The notes under the pieces are model-generated. The model saw only the letters and a list, made by a program, of their open reading frames with translations. It had not been told where the DNA came from and did no database searches. Below are positions 19,892 through 28,548 of a DNA stretch of 64,000 nt, one piece after another; the stretch's first letter is position 1; each line of letters begins with the position of its first letter. The DNA is from an uncultured Actinomycetes bacterium. Lineage in GTDB: Bacteria > Actinomycetota > Acidimicrobiia > Acidimicrobiales > RAAP-2. The stretch lies in assembly GCA_903860745.1 (NCBI GenBank), contig CAIORQ010000040.1, positions 1 through 64,000 of the forward strand. The letters run 5' to 3'. The position numbers were made by a program, and so were the translations under genes.

Positions 19892-20879
19892 AGCGTTGGC
19901 CAGGGCGCTGGGCGCGCTGGGCGCGCTGGCGGTCGTGCTGGTCGCCTGGTTCGCGCTGCAGTACTACCCGATCGGGGGATCGGGGCGTGAGGTGCTCGTC
20001 ACCGTCCATCCGGGCGACTCGATGGCGACGATCGCCGGCGAACTGCACAGCGCGGGCGTGTTGAGCTCGGCCCTCGCCTTCCGGCTGGACAGTCTCGTCG
20101 AAGGCGCGCCCCTCGTCACGCCGGGCGTCTACGAACTGCGCCAGGGGGCCACCTTCTCGTCCATCCGTTCGATCCTGAGCGACCTGCCCAACGTGCCCCA
20201 GGTGGACGTCACGGCCGGCCTCACCCTCAAGGAGATCGCCGCGAGCATCGCCGACGACGAGGGCGACAACTTCGCGACGGCCTTCCTCGCCGACGCGACC
20301 CAGGCCGCCCGGGTCAGCAGCTATCACCTCAACGGCTCCCTCGAGGGGCTCATCGGTGTGGGGAGCTACCTCATCACCCCGGGTGAGACGCCCGCGCAGC
20401 TGCTCGCAGCCATGCAGACGAGCTTCGCCGACGCCGCCGCCGACGCGACGCTGACGCCCGCGAGCAGGCTCGACGGGCTCAACGCCTACCAGCTGGTCAT
20501 CGCCGCCTCCATCGTGGAGAAGGAGGGCTACTACCCCCAGAACATGCCCAAGGTGGCGCGCGTCATCCTCAACCGCTTGGCGAAGGGGATGCCCCTGCAG
20601 ATGGATTCGACGGTGCTCTACGCCCTGGGGCTCGACGGGGGGAAGGTGACGCCCGCGATGCTGAGGACCCGCTCGCCCTACAACACCTACTTGAACCTCG
20701 GTCTGCCGCCCACGCCGATCTGCGTGGTGTCGGCCACGGCGCTGTCGGACATGCTCCATCCTCCCGTCGGCAGCTGGCTCTATTTCGTCCTGGTGGACAA
20801 GCAGGGCGACATGGCCTTCTCCGACACCTACGCCGAGCAGCTGGCCGAGGAGGCCCGCGCGGCCAAGGCGGGTGTCTGA
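19881..20879 (+). CDS. mltG: Endolytic murein transglycosylase MltG
   Basis: Inner-membrane lytic transglycosylase that cuts nascent peptidoglycan and terminates strand elongation. The 332-aa protein has an N-terminal signal-anchor (about residues 8-28), a LysM-like region and the YceG catalytic domain with ASIVEKEG (the catalytic Glu region), VARVILNRLAKGMPLQMDSTV and SPYNTYLNLGLPPTPI. ATG 19881 overlaps the end of ruvX; the stop shares a base with the aroE ATG. Confidence 0.93.
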   Translation: MRTRALARALGALGALAVVLVAWFALQYYPIGGSGREVLVTVHPGDSMATIAGELHSAGVLSSALAFRLDSLVEGAPLVTPGVYELRQGATFSSIRSILSDLPNVPQVDVTAGLTLKEIAASIADDEGDNFATAFLADATQAARVSSYHLNGSLEGLIGVGSYLITPGETPAQLLAAMQTSFADAAADATLTPASRLDGLNAYQLVIAASIVEKEGYYPQNMPKVARVILNRLAKGMPLQMDSTVLYALGLDGGKVTPAMLRTRSPYNTYLNLGLPPTPICVVSATALSDMLHPPVGSWLYFVLVDKQGDMAFSDTYAEQLAEEARAAKAGV

Positions 20880-21661
20880 TGCAGTGGCGTCTCGGGGTGG
20901 CGGGCTCGCCCATCGAGCACTCACTCTCGCCGCAGCTGCACATGGCCGGTCTCGCGCTCGCGGGCCTGACGGGCACGTCGCGGCGCTTCGAACTGCGTGA
21001 GGACCAGGGGAGCGAACTGCGGGCCCTCTTCGGCAGCGAGGTGGACGCGCTGTCGGTGACGATGCCCCTCAAGTCGGTGGGGGCCACGCTCTGCGACGAG
21101 CTCGACGCCGCCGCGCGCGAACTCGGCGTGGTCAGTTCGATGCTGTGGCGCGACGGGAAGCTCTGGGGCGCCACGATGGACGGCCAGGGATTCGTCGATT
21201 CGTTGCGGGGTTGCTACTCCTTCGACTTCGCCCACGCCCACGCCGTGGTGCTCGGGGCCGGGGGAGCCGCGCGAGCCATCGTCGGCGCGCTGGTGGACGC
21301 GGGAGTGCAGTCGGTCTCGGTGCTCGGGCGCACCGAGTCCAAGGTGGCCGACCTCGTCTCGCGGTGGAACAACGTGACCGGTGAGATGGTGCTCTACCGG
21401 CCCGTGGACCTCATCGTCAACACGACGCCGGTCGCGAGTCGTGTCGCCGACGCCGCCGTGATGCAGGGCGTCTCGCGTGACACGGTGGCCGTGGACATCA
21501 CCTACGACCCGCGGCGCTCGCCCTGGCTGGCCCTGCACGAGGACTACGGCTGCCGATCGCGCAACGGCCTGGCGATGCTGGCCTACCAGGCGGCCCGTCA
21601 GATGAACTGGTGGTGGGACCTCGACCTCGACGGCGCGGAGCTCTTGAAGGCGATCTCGTGA
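20879..21661 (+). CDS. aroE: Shikimate dehydrogenase family protein
   Basis: NADP-dependent reduction of 3-dehydroshikimate in aromatic amino acid synthesis. The 260-aa protein has the shikimate-binding start GVAGSPIEHSLSP, the MPLKS catalytic lysine loop, the Rossmann GAGGAARAIV and the NTTPV segment. In the substrate region the usual N-T-D is read as GATMDGQGF, with Asp conserved. TGATG overlap with mltG; GTGA overlap with the following SEDS gene. Confidence 0.9.
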   Translation: MQWRLGVAGSPIEHSLSPQLHMAGLALAGLTGTSRRFELREDQGSELRALFGSEVDALSVTMPLKSVGATLCDELDAAARELGVVSSMLWRDGKLWGATMDGQGFVDSLRGCYSFDFAHAHAVVLGAGGAARAIVGALVDAGVQSVSVLGRTESKVADLVSRWNNVTGEMVLYRPVDLIVNTTPVASRVADAAVMQGVSRDTVAVDITYDPRRSPWLALHEDYGCRSRNGLAMLAYQAARQMNWWWDLDLDGAELLKAIS

Positions 21662-22800
21662 GCGACCTGCTCAACGCCCACGGCGTGTCGCTGCACCGCC
21701 CCAGCGAGCACATGGACTACAGCCTGGCGATCGCCTTGACGCTACTGGGCCTCTTCGGAGCCTTCATGTCCTACAGCGCGACGAAGGTGGCGCTGGTCGA
21801 CGCGGGGTACAACCCGCACTACTACATCGAGCGCCAGGGCGTCTTCGTGCTCATCGGCATCGTCGTCATGCTGGTCCTGGCCCGACTGGACTACCGGCGT
21901 CTCGAGGTGCTGGCCACGCCGCTGTACGTCTTCTCCTTCTTCGCCCTGGCGGGGGTGTTCGTGGTGGGCAAGAGCGCCCTGGGCGCCCAGCGCTGGTACA
22001 GCTTCGGCCCCCTGCAGATCCAGCCCAGCGAGTTCACGGTCCTGTTCATCATCTTGGCGGTGGCGACCTTCTGCGAACGCCGCAACCAGGGGCTGCGCAT
22101 GTACGACGTGACGCGTCTGCTGGTGATGGCCATGGCCCCGCTGGCGTTGATCTTCCTGCAGCCCGACCTGGGCACCTCGATCATCATCGTGCTGGTGGTG
22201 GCCGGGATGATGGTGGTCGCGGGGATCCCGCCACGCTTCATGGCCTTCCTCACCATCGTCGGCTCCATCGGTCTGGTGGCGGCGGTGTACCTGGACCTGC
22301 TCAAGAAGTACCAGGTGGAGCGCTTCACCTCCTTCATCAACCAGAACTCGAACAACTCGGCCATCTCCGCGCTCCTCTACGAGGTCCACAACGCCAAGGC
22401 CGCCATCGGCGCGGGTGGTCTCTGGGGGGCGGGTGTCTTCAACGGTCTCCAGACCGTGCTGGGCTTCGTGCCCGAGCAACGCACGGACTTCATCTTCACC
22501 GCGATCGGCGAGCAACTCGGCTTCGTCGGCGCCGCCTCGGTGATCCTGCTCCTGGGTTTCATCGGCTGGCGCATGTGGGTGACGGGACGACGCGCCAAGG
22601 ACACCATGGGACGCCTGCTGTGCATCGGCATCTTCATCTTCTTCGCCTTCAGCTGTTTCGAGAACATCGGCATGACGATGGGCATCATGCCCGTGACCGG
22701 CATCCCGCTGCCGCTGCTGAGCTACGGCGGGTCGGCGGCGCTGGTCTTCTACTCGGCCGGCGGCGTGGTCCTGTCGGTGTCACGACGTCTGGGGAATTGA
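21658..22800 (+). CDS. rodA: SEDS peptidoglycan polymerase (RodA/FtsW family), copy 1
   Basis: 380-aa polytopic membrane glycosyltransferase that polymerises lipid II. About ten hydrophobic helices; the family motifs GAQRWYSFGPLQIQPSE, QPDLGTSI, FVPEQRTDFIFTAIGEQLG (containing the catalytic-loop Asp) and the PVTGIPLPLLSYGGSA signature are intact. GTG 21658 overlaps the aroE stop. No class B penicillin-binding protein partner is adjacent. RodA versus FtsW cannot be settled from sequence alone; RodA is favoured because it follows mltG rather than sitting in a dcw cluster. Confidence 0.85.
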   Translation: MSDLLNAHGVSLHRPSEHMDYSLAIALTLLGLFGAFMSYSATKVALVDAGYNPHYYIERQGVFVLIGIVVMLVLARLDYRRLEVLATPLYVFSFFALAGVFVVGKSALGAQRWYSFGPLQIQPSEFTVLFIILAVATFCERRNQGLRMYDVTRLLVMAMAPLALIFLQPDLGTSIIIVLVVAGMMVVAGIPPRFMAFLTIVGSIGLVAAVYLDLLKKYQVERFTSFINQNSNNSAISALLYEVHNAKAAIGAGGLWGAGVFNGLQTVLGFVPEQRTDFIFTAIGEQLGFVGAASVILLLGFIGWRMWVTGRRAKDTMGRLLCIGIFIFFAFSCFENIGMTMGIMPVTGIPLPLLSYGGSAALVFYSAGGVVLSVSRRLGN

Positions 22801-22808
22801 GGTCGACC

Positions 22809-23222
22809 ATGGCTGGGGACACCGTCAACTTCCGAGTGGTCCGGGTGGCGTCGGTGGACTACGACTTCTCGGCGGGGGCCGCCGTCGTGCACCTTCGCGA
22901 GGCGGAGGCCCCGGGACGGTCCCTGTGGCTGCCCGTGGCGCTCCCCGACGCGACCGCGATCTTCCAGGCCTCCCAGCGAATCGTGGGACGGCGGCCCACC
23001 AGTAGCGAGCTGACCGCCACCTTGTTGCGCGAGCTCCAGGCCGACATCATCGCCGCGCGCATCGTGCGGGTCGACGGCGGCGTGTACTACGCAGAGCTCG
23101 ACGTCATGAGCACTCGGGGCCGCCGCGTGCTCGACTGTCGGCCCAGCGACGCCATCACCCTGGCCCTGCGCCAGATCGTGCCGGCGCCGCTGCTGGTGGC
23201 CGAGACGATCCTGGCGGGTTAG
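22809..23222 (+). CDS. Bifunctional nuclease family protein (DUF151/BFN)
   Basis: 137-aa protein of the DUF151 family, whose plant member has DNase and RNase activity; bacterial function is poorly known. The hallmark ARIVRVDGGVYYAELDV...RVLDCRPSDAITLALR is present. It starts eight bases after the rodA stop and may share its transcript. Its stop codon overlaps the stop of the opposite-strand SEDS gene by four bases. Confidence 0.85.
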   Translation: MAGDTVNFRVVRVASVDYDFSAGAAVVHLREAEAPGRSLWLPVALPDATAIFQASQRIVGRRPTSSELTATLLRELQADIIAARIVRVDGGVYYAELDVMSTRGRRVLDCRPSDAITLALRQIVPAPLLVAETILAG

Positions 23223-24586
23223 TCGAAGCTGATCGCGACGATCTCGCCGCCGCGTCGCTCGGTGTTGTTCTCATGGCTGATGCGCAGCAGCAGCGCCACG
23301 ATGAGGTAGTTGGCGAAGAGCGAGGATCCGCCGTAGGCCATGAAGGGCAGGGTGATCCCGGTGAAGGGGACGAGGCGCAGGACCCCGGCCATGATGAAGA
23401 AGGCCTGTAGCCCGATCGTCGCGGTGAGGGCGGTCGCGGTGAGGCGGACGAAATCGGAGTGCGAGCGCTGGGCGATGCGAAAGCCCTCACCGACGAAGAC
23501 CGCGAAGAGGCTCAGGATCAAGATGATGCCGATGAAGCCCAGTTCCTCGGCGAGGGTCGCGAAGATCATGTCCGAGGAGATCTCCCCGACGTAGGCGCCC
23601 GAGTGTCCCAGGCCGAGCCCCGTCCCGAAGACGCCACCGGAGCTGGTGAAGATCCACGCGTAGGCCAACTGGCTCGAGTGGCTGAAATTGGCCACGGACC
23701 AGGGATCCAACCAGATACTGACGCGCTGGTGGACCTGGGGGAAGAACTTGTAGGCGGCGGCGCCGCCCGCGGCGAACAGCACCAGGCCGAGGGCCACGTA
23801 GGACTTGAGACCCGTGGTCACCCACAAGAGGGCGAAGAACAGCGCGAACAACAACATGGCGAAGCCGATGTCGTTCTCCCCCCCGAGGATCATCAGGGCC
23901 ACGCCCCAGGCGACGAAGATCGGCACGATGACCCGCGGCGGGACGATGAGTCGACCCCCCACTCGTTGGGTGGGGGTGGACAACAGCTCGCGGTTCGCCG
24001 CGAAGTACGAGGCGAAGAAGAAGACCAGCAGGATCTTGGCGATCTCGATGGGCTGGAAGGAGAGGGGCCCCAGGGCCACCCACAGTCTCGCGCCGTTGAT
24101 GTTCTCCCCGAAGTGCGGGATGAGCGGCAGCAACATCAAGATGATCGCCCCGGTGAGGGTCAGGTACCGGTATCGGTCGAGGTCGCGCACCGAGCGCACC
24201 AGCTTCAGGGTCGCCACGACGATGACGGCGCTGACGACGAACCAGAAGGCCTGGAGGCCCGCGTGGGCGGGGTTCCATCGGGCGATCTCGACGTAGCCGA
24301 TGCCGTTGAGGAGAGTCGCCACCGGCAACAGGACCTGGGAGGAGAAGGGGACGTAACGGCGGATCGCCAGGAGCATCGCCACCGAGACGACGATGATGCC
24401 GCCCAAGAAGACGTCCAGTCGCGGTGGCAGACGGCCCTTGGTCGCGAGGTTCATCAAGACGTAGAAGGCCGTGACGATGAACCAGGCCACCACCATGAGT
24501 CCCAGTTCGGTGGAACGAGAACGTGACGGTTGCGTGACGTTCTCACCCTCCAGAGCCACGGTTTCGCTCCGCTGGTGTCTCGCCAC
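23219..24586 (-). CDS. SEDS peptidoglycan polymerase (FtsW/RodA family), copy 2
   Basis: 455-aa polytopic membrane protein with the longer N-terminal region seen in actinobacterial RodA/FtsW proteins that sit with pbpA. Family motifs: GARLWVALGPLSFQPIEIAK, GENDIGFAML, YVGEISSDMIFATLAEELGFIG (catalytic-loop Asp) and FTGITLPFMAYGGSS. About twelve helices are expected. The GTG start is preceded by a TACTGT box at a six-base spacing. It is convergent with the DUF151 gene and divergent from ppk1, and no transpeptidase gene is next to it. Its role (elongation, division or a specialised wall function) is open. Confidence 0.85.
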   Translation of the reverse strand: MARHQRSETVALEGENVTQPSRSRSTELGLMVVAWFIVTAFYVLMNLATKGRLPPRLDVFLGGIIVVSVAMLLAIRRYVPFSSQVLLPVATLLNGIGYVEIARWNPAHAGLQAFWFVVSAVIVVATLKLVRSVRDLDRYRYLTLTGAIILMLLPLIPHFGENINGARLWVALGPLSFQPIEIAKILLVFFFASYFAANRELLSTPTQRVGGRLIVPPRVIVPIFVAWGVALMILGGENDIGFAMLLFALFFALLWVTTGLKSYVALGLVLFAAGGAAAYKFFPQVHQRVSIWLDPWSVANFSHSSQLAYAWIFTSSGGVFGTGLGLGHSGAYVGEISSDMIFATLAEELGFIGIILILSLFAVFVGEGFRIAQRSHSDFVRLTATALTATIGLQAFFIMAGVLRLVPFTGITLPFMAYGGSSLFANYLIVALLLRISHENNTERRGGEIVAISFD

Positions 24587-24592
24587 GTTGCC

Positions 24593-24598
24593 ACAGTA
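24593..24598 (-). promoter_or_regulatory. Putative leaderless -10 box of SEDS copy 2
   Basis: TACTGT on the minus strand is six bases before the GTG at 24586; no Shine-Dalgarno is seen. Confidence 0.4.
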
Positions 24599-24645
24599 GT
24601 CGTAGCATTGTTCGAAACGCAGAACCCATCAGAAAGCGCAGTTCC

Positions 24646-26718
24646 GTGACCTTCGACCTCACCGCATTCGGCCCCGAGCGATTCTCGAGTCGCGAGCTCT
24701 CGCGTCTGGAGTTCGGGGCTCGTCTCTTGGACCTCGCCGACGACAAGGGTCTGCCGATCCTGGAACGATGCAAGTTCATCGCGATCTTCGCCGACATGAT
24801 CGACGAGTTCTTCCAGGTGCGGGTGGTCAGCCTCGAGGACAAGGTGGCCGCCGGCGTGCAGACGCCCTCGGTGGACGGCGTGCGACCGCGCCAGCAGCTC
24901 GCCGACATCCGTGAACGGGTGCAGTCCCTGGTGGAGCGCCAGGACCGCCTGGTCCTGGACGTCCTCCTGCCCGAGCTCGCCGAGGCCGACATCGAGATCG
25001 TCAAGTACGCCAACGTCGGCGACGACGAGCGCCGCGACCTCATCGACTACTTCGAACAGCACGTCTACCCGGTGTTGACGCCCCTGGCGGTGGACCCCGG
25101 TCACCCCTTCCCCATGATCTCCAACCTCTCGCTCAACATCGCGGTCACGGTGTCGGATCCCGTCTCGGGCGAGGAGCGCAACGCGCGGATTAAGGTGCCC
25201 AGTTCTCTGCCGCGGTTCCGTCGGGTGGGCCACGGTCGATGGGTGCTGCTCGAGGACCTGATCATGTCCAACCTCACCCATCTCTTCCCGGGCATGACCG
25301 TCGGCCGGGCGGACCTGTTCCGGGTCACGCGCAACGCCGACCTCTCGCTGGACGAGGACGAGGCCGACGACCTGCTGGTGGCCCTGGAGGTGGAGCTTCG
25401 CCGGCGGCGTTTCGGCGAGGCGCTGCGCGTCGAGATCCAAAGCGGCATGTCACCGGACTTCCTCGAGCTCCTGGTCTCGCAGTTGGACCTCGACCGATCC
25501 AACGTCTACGTGACCGACGCCCCGCTCGGCCTTCACGACTTCTGGAGCCTCTACGGCATCGACCGTCCGGAGCTCAAGGGTGAGGGATGGTCGCCCTTGA
25601 CACCGCCACGCCTGCTCGACGGCGACCACGTCGGCGACGTCTTCGCCGCGGTGCGCGACGGCGACATCCTCCTGCACCACCCTTACGAGTCCTTCAGCGA
25701 CTCGGTGGAGATGTTCATCGACCAGGCCGCGCGCGACCCCGACGTGGTGGCCATCAAGCAGACCCTCTATCGCACGTCGGGCGACTCACCGATCGTGGCG
25801 TCGCTCATCCACGCGGCGGAGCAGGGCAAGCAGGTCGTGGCGCTCGTGGAGCTGAAGGCGCGCTTCGACGAGGCCGCCAACATCGAGTGGGCCAAGGCCC
25901 TCGAAGACTCGGGCGTCCACGTGGTCTACGGGATCGTGGGGCTCAAGACGCACTGCAAGACGGCCCTGGTGGTGCGCAACGAGGGTGACGTCACGACGCG
26001 CTACGTGCACATCGCTTCGGGCAACTACAACTCCAAGACCGCTCGCAACTACGAGGACTTCGGGCTGCTCACCTGCGACCCGGCCATCACGCGTGACGTC
26101 GGTGAGCTCTTCAACTTCCTCACGGGTTTCTCCAAGAACGGCAACTACGACAAGATCGTGGTGAGCCCCTTCTTCGTGCGCGAGCGCATCGTCGCGTTGA
26201 TCGCCAGCCAGCGGGACCGCGGCAGCCAGGGTCGCATCCTGATGAAGACCAACGGCCTGACCGACCCGACGGTCATCGACGCCCTCTACGAGGCCTCCCA
26301 GGCGGGCGTCGAGATCCGTCTCGAGGTGAGGACCCTGTGCTGCCTGCGTCCCGGCGTCGCGGGACTCTCGGAGAACATCACGGTGCACTCTCTCGTGGGG
26401 GAGTTCCTCGAGCATTCGCGGGTGTTCATCTTCGGACGTCCGGGGGAGGAGGGCTTCTCCCTCTTGATGGGTTCGGCGGACATGATGGAACGCAACCTCG
26501 ATCGCCGCGTCGAGGTCCTCGTGCCCATCGAGACCGCCGCTCTGCAGGACGAGCTGCTCGACACCTTCGAGATCACCTGGCGTGACGACCGGTACAGCTG
26601 GGTGCTGGGTACCGACCGGCGCTGGCGGCGCCTTCAGTCGGTGAACAACTTCTCGGCCCAGTCGGAGTTCAAGCGTCGGGTGACGCAGCGGTCGCGTTCC
26701 CTGTCGTTGCATCCTTGA
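24646..26718 (+). CDS. ppk1: Polyphosphate kinase 1
   Basis: Reversibly makes polyphosphate from ATP. The 690-aa protein shows the N-terminal domain (SRELSRLEFGARLL), the head domain, and the two PLD-like catalytic domains with HHPYESF, QTLYRTSGDSPIV, the RYVHIASGNYNSKTARNYEDFGLLTCD segment carrying the autophosphorylated His, and SADMMERNLDRRVEVLVPI. The GTG at 24646 precedes the conserved start; no good Shine-Dalgarno is visible. The last 50 bases overlap the opposite-strand flippase-like gene. Confidence 0.95.
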   Translation: MTFDLTAFGPERFSSRELSRLEFGARLLDLADDKGLPILERCKFIAIFADMIDEFFQVRVVSLEDKVAAGVQTPSVDGVRPRQQLADIRERVQSLVERQDRLVLDVLLPELAEADIEIVKYANVGDDERRDLIDYFEQHVYPVLTPLAVDPGHPFPMISNLSLNIAVTVSDPVSGEERNARIKVPSSLPRFRRVGHGRWVLLEDLIMSNLTHLFPGMTVGRADLFRVTRNADLSLDEDEADDLLVALEVELRRRRFGEALRVEIQSGMSPDFLELLVSQLDLDRSNVYVTDAPLGLHDFWSLYGIDRPELKGEGWSPLTPPRLLDGDHVGDVFAAVRDGDILLHHPYESFSDSVEMFIDQAARDPDVVAIKQTLYRTSGDSPIVASLIHAAEQGKQVVALVELKARFDEAANIEWAKALEDSGVHVVYGIVGLKTHCKTALVVRNEGDVTTRYVHIASGNYNSKTARNYEDFGLLTCDPAITRDVGELFNFLTGFSKNGNYDKIVVSPFFVRERIVALIASQRDRGSQGRILMKTNGLTDPTVIDALYEASQAGVEIRLEVRTLCCLRPGVAGLSENITVHSLVGEFLEHSRVFIFGRPGEEGFSLLMGSADMMERNLDRRVEVLVPIETAALQDELLDTFEITWRDDRYSWVLGTDRRWRRLQSVNNFSAQSEFKRRVTQRSRSLSLHP

Positions 26719-27727
26719 GCGGGCCGCGGCGGAACTGCAGAGAGGCGTACGCCGCTCCGCCGATGGGGATGGGGATCCAGAAGTTCACCAGTCGGTAGGC
26801 GAGCACCGCGAGGATCGCCTGGCTGTGGGGCACCCCGAAGCCGACCAGGGTGGGGATCAGCACGCCCTCGACGACCCCGAGGCCGGCCGGCGTCACCGGG
26901 ATGGCCGCGAGGACGTTGGCCAGACCGTAGGCCACCAGCAGGTCGACGGGCGAGACGACCGTGCCGAAGGACCAGATGAAGACCCACAGGCAGGCGGCGT
27001 CGAGCAACCAGTTGAGGGAGGCCCAAACGAAGGCGAACCACAGCGTCCGTCGCGACGAGATCAACAGGTTGATGCGCGCGGCGACCTTGGCGAGCACCTC
27101 GGACACCTTGTCGGGGTTGATCGCGGGAAGTCGCCGCGCCGCGCCGCGCAACCAGGCGTCGGCGTGGCGCTGACCGCGGGTGATCAACATGACCGTGCCG
27201 AAGAAGGCCAGCAGCAAGAAGACGCCGGCGAGGGCCGCGAAGCCGTAGCCGGGGTTGAAGCCGTTCAGCGGCACCGACACGACCAGGGCCAACCAGAAGA
27301 TGATGTTCAACACGACCGCGGAGCCGGCCCCCTGGGCGGCCAGGCCGAAGGCGCTGGTGTCCTTGGGGACGCCGAGCTCGGAGAAGATCCGATAGGCCAG
27401 TGCTCCCGACGGCGCCGCACCACCCGGGACCACGTGGCCGATGGCCAGGCCCGCCAGGTTGACCCGCAAGATGTTGAAGCGGTTGGGCGCGTGGGGGTAG
27501 AGCACGGCTCGGGTCAGCTCCACGTAGGCGTAGATGGCCGCGATCTCGAACACCACGGCGAGGACCACCAAGAAGGGGTTCAGCAGGGCCAGTAGGTGCA
27601 GGGAGTGGCGCGCGGAGGCGAACTGGGGGACGACCAGATACTCGAAGACGAACACCAGGCAGCCCAGGCTCAAGATGATGCGGATCTCTCGCGGCATGGA
27701 GAAGCGCCGTTTAGGTGAGTCGGTCAT
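26669..27727 (-). CDS. UPF0104 / LPG-synthase-type integral membrane flippase-like protein
   Basis: 352-aa polytopic protein of the family that includes the flippase half of MprF and YbhN. Conserved features: GLAIGHVVPGGAAPSGALAYRIF near residue 95, and the C-terminal YGLANVLAAIPVTPAGLGVVEGVLIPTLVGFGVP...LAYRLVNFWIPIPIGG. Roughly eight transmembrane helices, and no aminoacyl transferase domain is attached. It is divergent from a polyprenol mannose synthase, which suggests, but does not prove, a role in envelope glycolipid handling. Confidence 0.82.
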   Translation of the reverse strand: MTDSPKRRFSMPREIRIILSLGCLVFVFEYLVVPQFASARHSLHLLALLNPFLVVLAVVFEIAAIYAYVELTRAVLYPHAPNRFNILRVNLAGLAIGHVVPGGAAPSGALAYRIFSELGVPKDTSAFGLAAQGAGSAVVLNIIFWLALVVSVPLNGFNPGYGFAALAGVFLLLAFFGTVMLITRGQRHADAWLRGAARRLPAINPDKVSEVLAKVAARINLLISSRRTLWFAFVWASLNWLLDAACLWVFIWSFGTVVSPVDLLVAYGLANVLAAIPVTPAGLGVVEGVLIPTLVGFGVPHSQAILAVLAYRLVNFWIPIPIGGAAYASLQFRRGPLKDATTGNATAASPDA

Positions 27728-27801
27728 AAGAATCTCTCGAAGAGTTGATCACGAGCGCCGACCGGACGCGTGGCGCATTGGGTCAGTCTACGTCACACCG
27801 G

Positions 27802-27807
27802 TAGAAT
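27802..27807 (+). promoter_or_regulatory. Putative leaderless -10 box
   Basis: TAGAAT ends six bases before the ATG at 27814. There is no Shine-Dalgarno in this 86-base divergent gap. Confidence 0.5.
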
Positions 27808-27813
27808 CCGGGG

Positions 27814-28548
27814 ATGCGTCTCCTCGTGGTGCTGCCCACGTACAACGAAGCACCCAACGTGCAGGCCATGCTGCGAGAGTTGCGTGCGACGGTCCCCGAG
27901 GCCACCATCCTGGTGGTGGACGACGCCAGTCCCGACGGCACGGCGGACCTGGCGCGCAGGGTCGGGAGGGACCTCGGCCAGGTCGAGATCCTCGCCCGTG
28001 AGGGCAAGGGCGGGCTCGGTGGCGCGTATCGCAGCGGCTTCGCGTGGGGTCTGGAGAGGGGCTTCGACACCTTCGTGGAGATCGACTGCGACTTCTCGCA
28101 CGATCCGCGCGTCCTGCCGCGACTGCTCGCGGCGGCCGTCGACCACGAGGTCGTGATCGGGTCGCGCTACGTGGACGGCGGGACGATCCCGCGCTGGAAG
28201 CTGTCCCGGCGACTCCTGTCACGCGGCGGCAACCAGTACGCCTCGGTGATGCTGGGACTCAAGGTGGCGGACTCGACGGCGGGCTACCGCATCTATTCGA
28301 GCTCGGCGCTGGAGAAGATCGACTTCCGTTCGGTCACCGCCGACGGCTACGGATTCCAGATCGAGATGACCTACCGAGCCCGACGCGGCGGCGCCAGCAT
28401 CACCGAGGTGCCGATCTCCTTCAGTGACCGCGAGAAGGGTGAGTCCAAGATGAGTTCGTCCATCGTCGTCGAAGCGCTGTGGCTCGTCACCAAGTGGGCC
28501 CTGACCCGGCCCTTCGACCGCTCGCTAAATCCGGTCCAGCAGCACTGA
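27814..28548 (+). CDS. ppm1: Polyprenol monophosphomannose synthase (GT2)
   Basis: 244-aa GT2 enzyme making polyprenyl-phosphate mannose, the donor for extracytoplasmic mannosylation of glycolipids and proteins. Motifs: LPTYNEAPNV, VVDDASPDGTADLA, GKGGLGGAYRSGF, the DCDFSHDP metal site, IGSRYVDGGTIPRW and the terminal EGESK-like EKGESKM. It lacks C-terminal membrane helices, as in soluble Dpm1-type enzymes. Together with patA-pimA it supports an actinobacterial mannolipid envelope. The 3' end overlaps menF (convergent) by 24 bases. Confidence 0.9.
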   Translation: MRLLVVLPTYNEAPNVQAMLRELRATVPEATILVVDDASPDGTADLARRVGRDLGQVEILAREGKGGLGGAYRSGFAWGLERGFDTFVEIDCDFSHDPRVLPRLLAAAVDHEVVIGSRYVDGGTIPRWKLSRRLLSRGGNQYASVMLGLKVADSTAGYRIYSSSALEKIDFRSVTADGYGFQIEMTYRARRGGASITEVPISFSDREKGESKMSSSIVVEALWLVTKWALTRPFDRSLNPVQQH

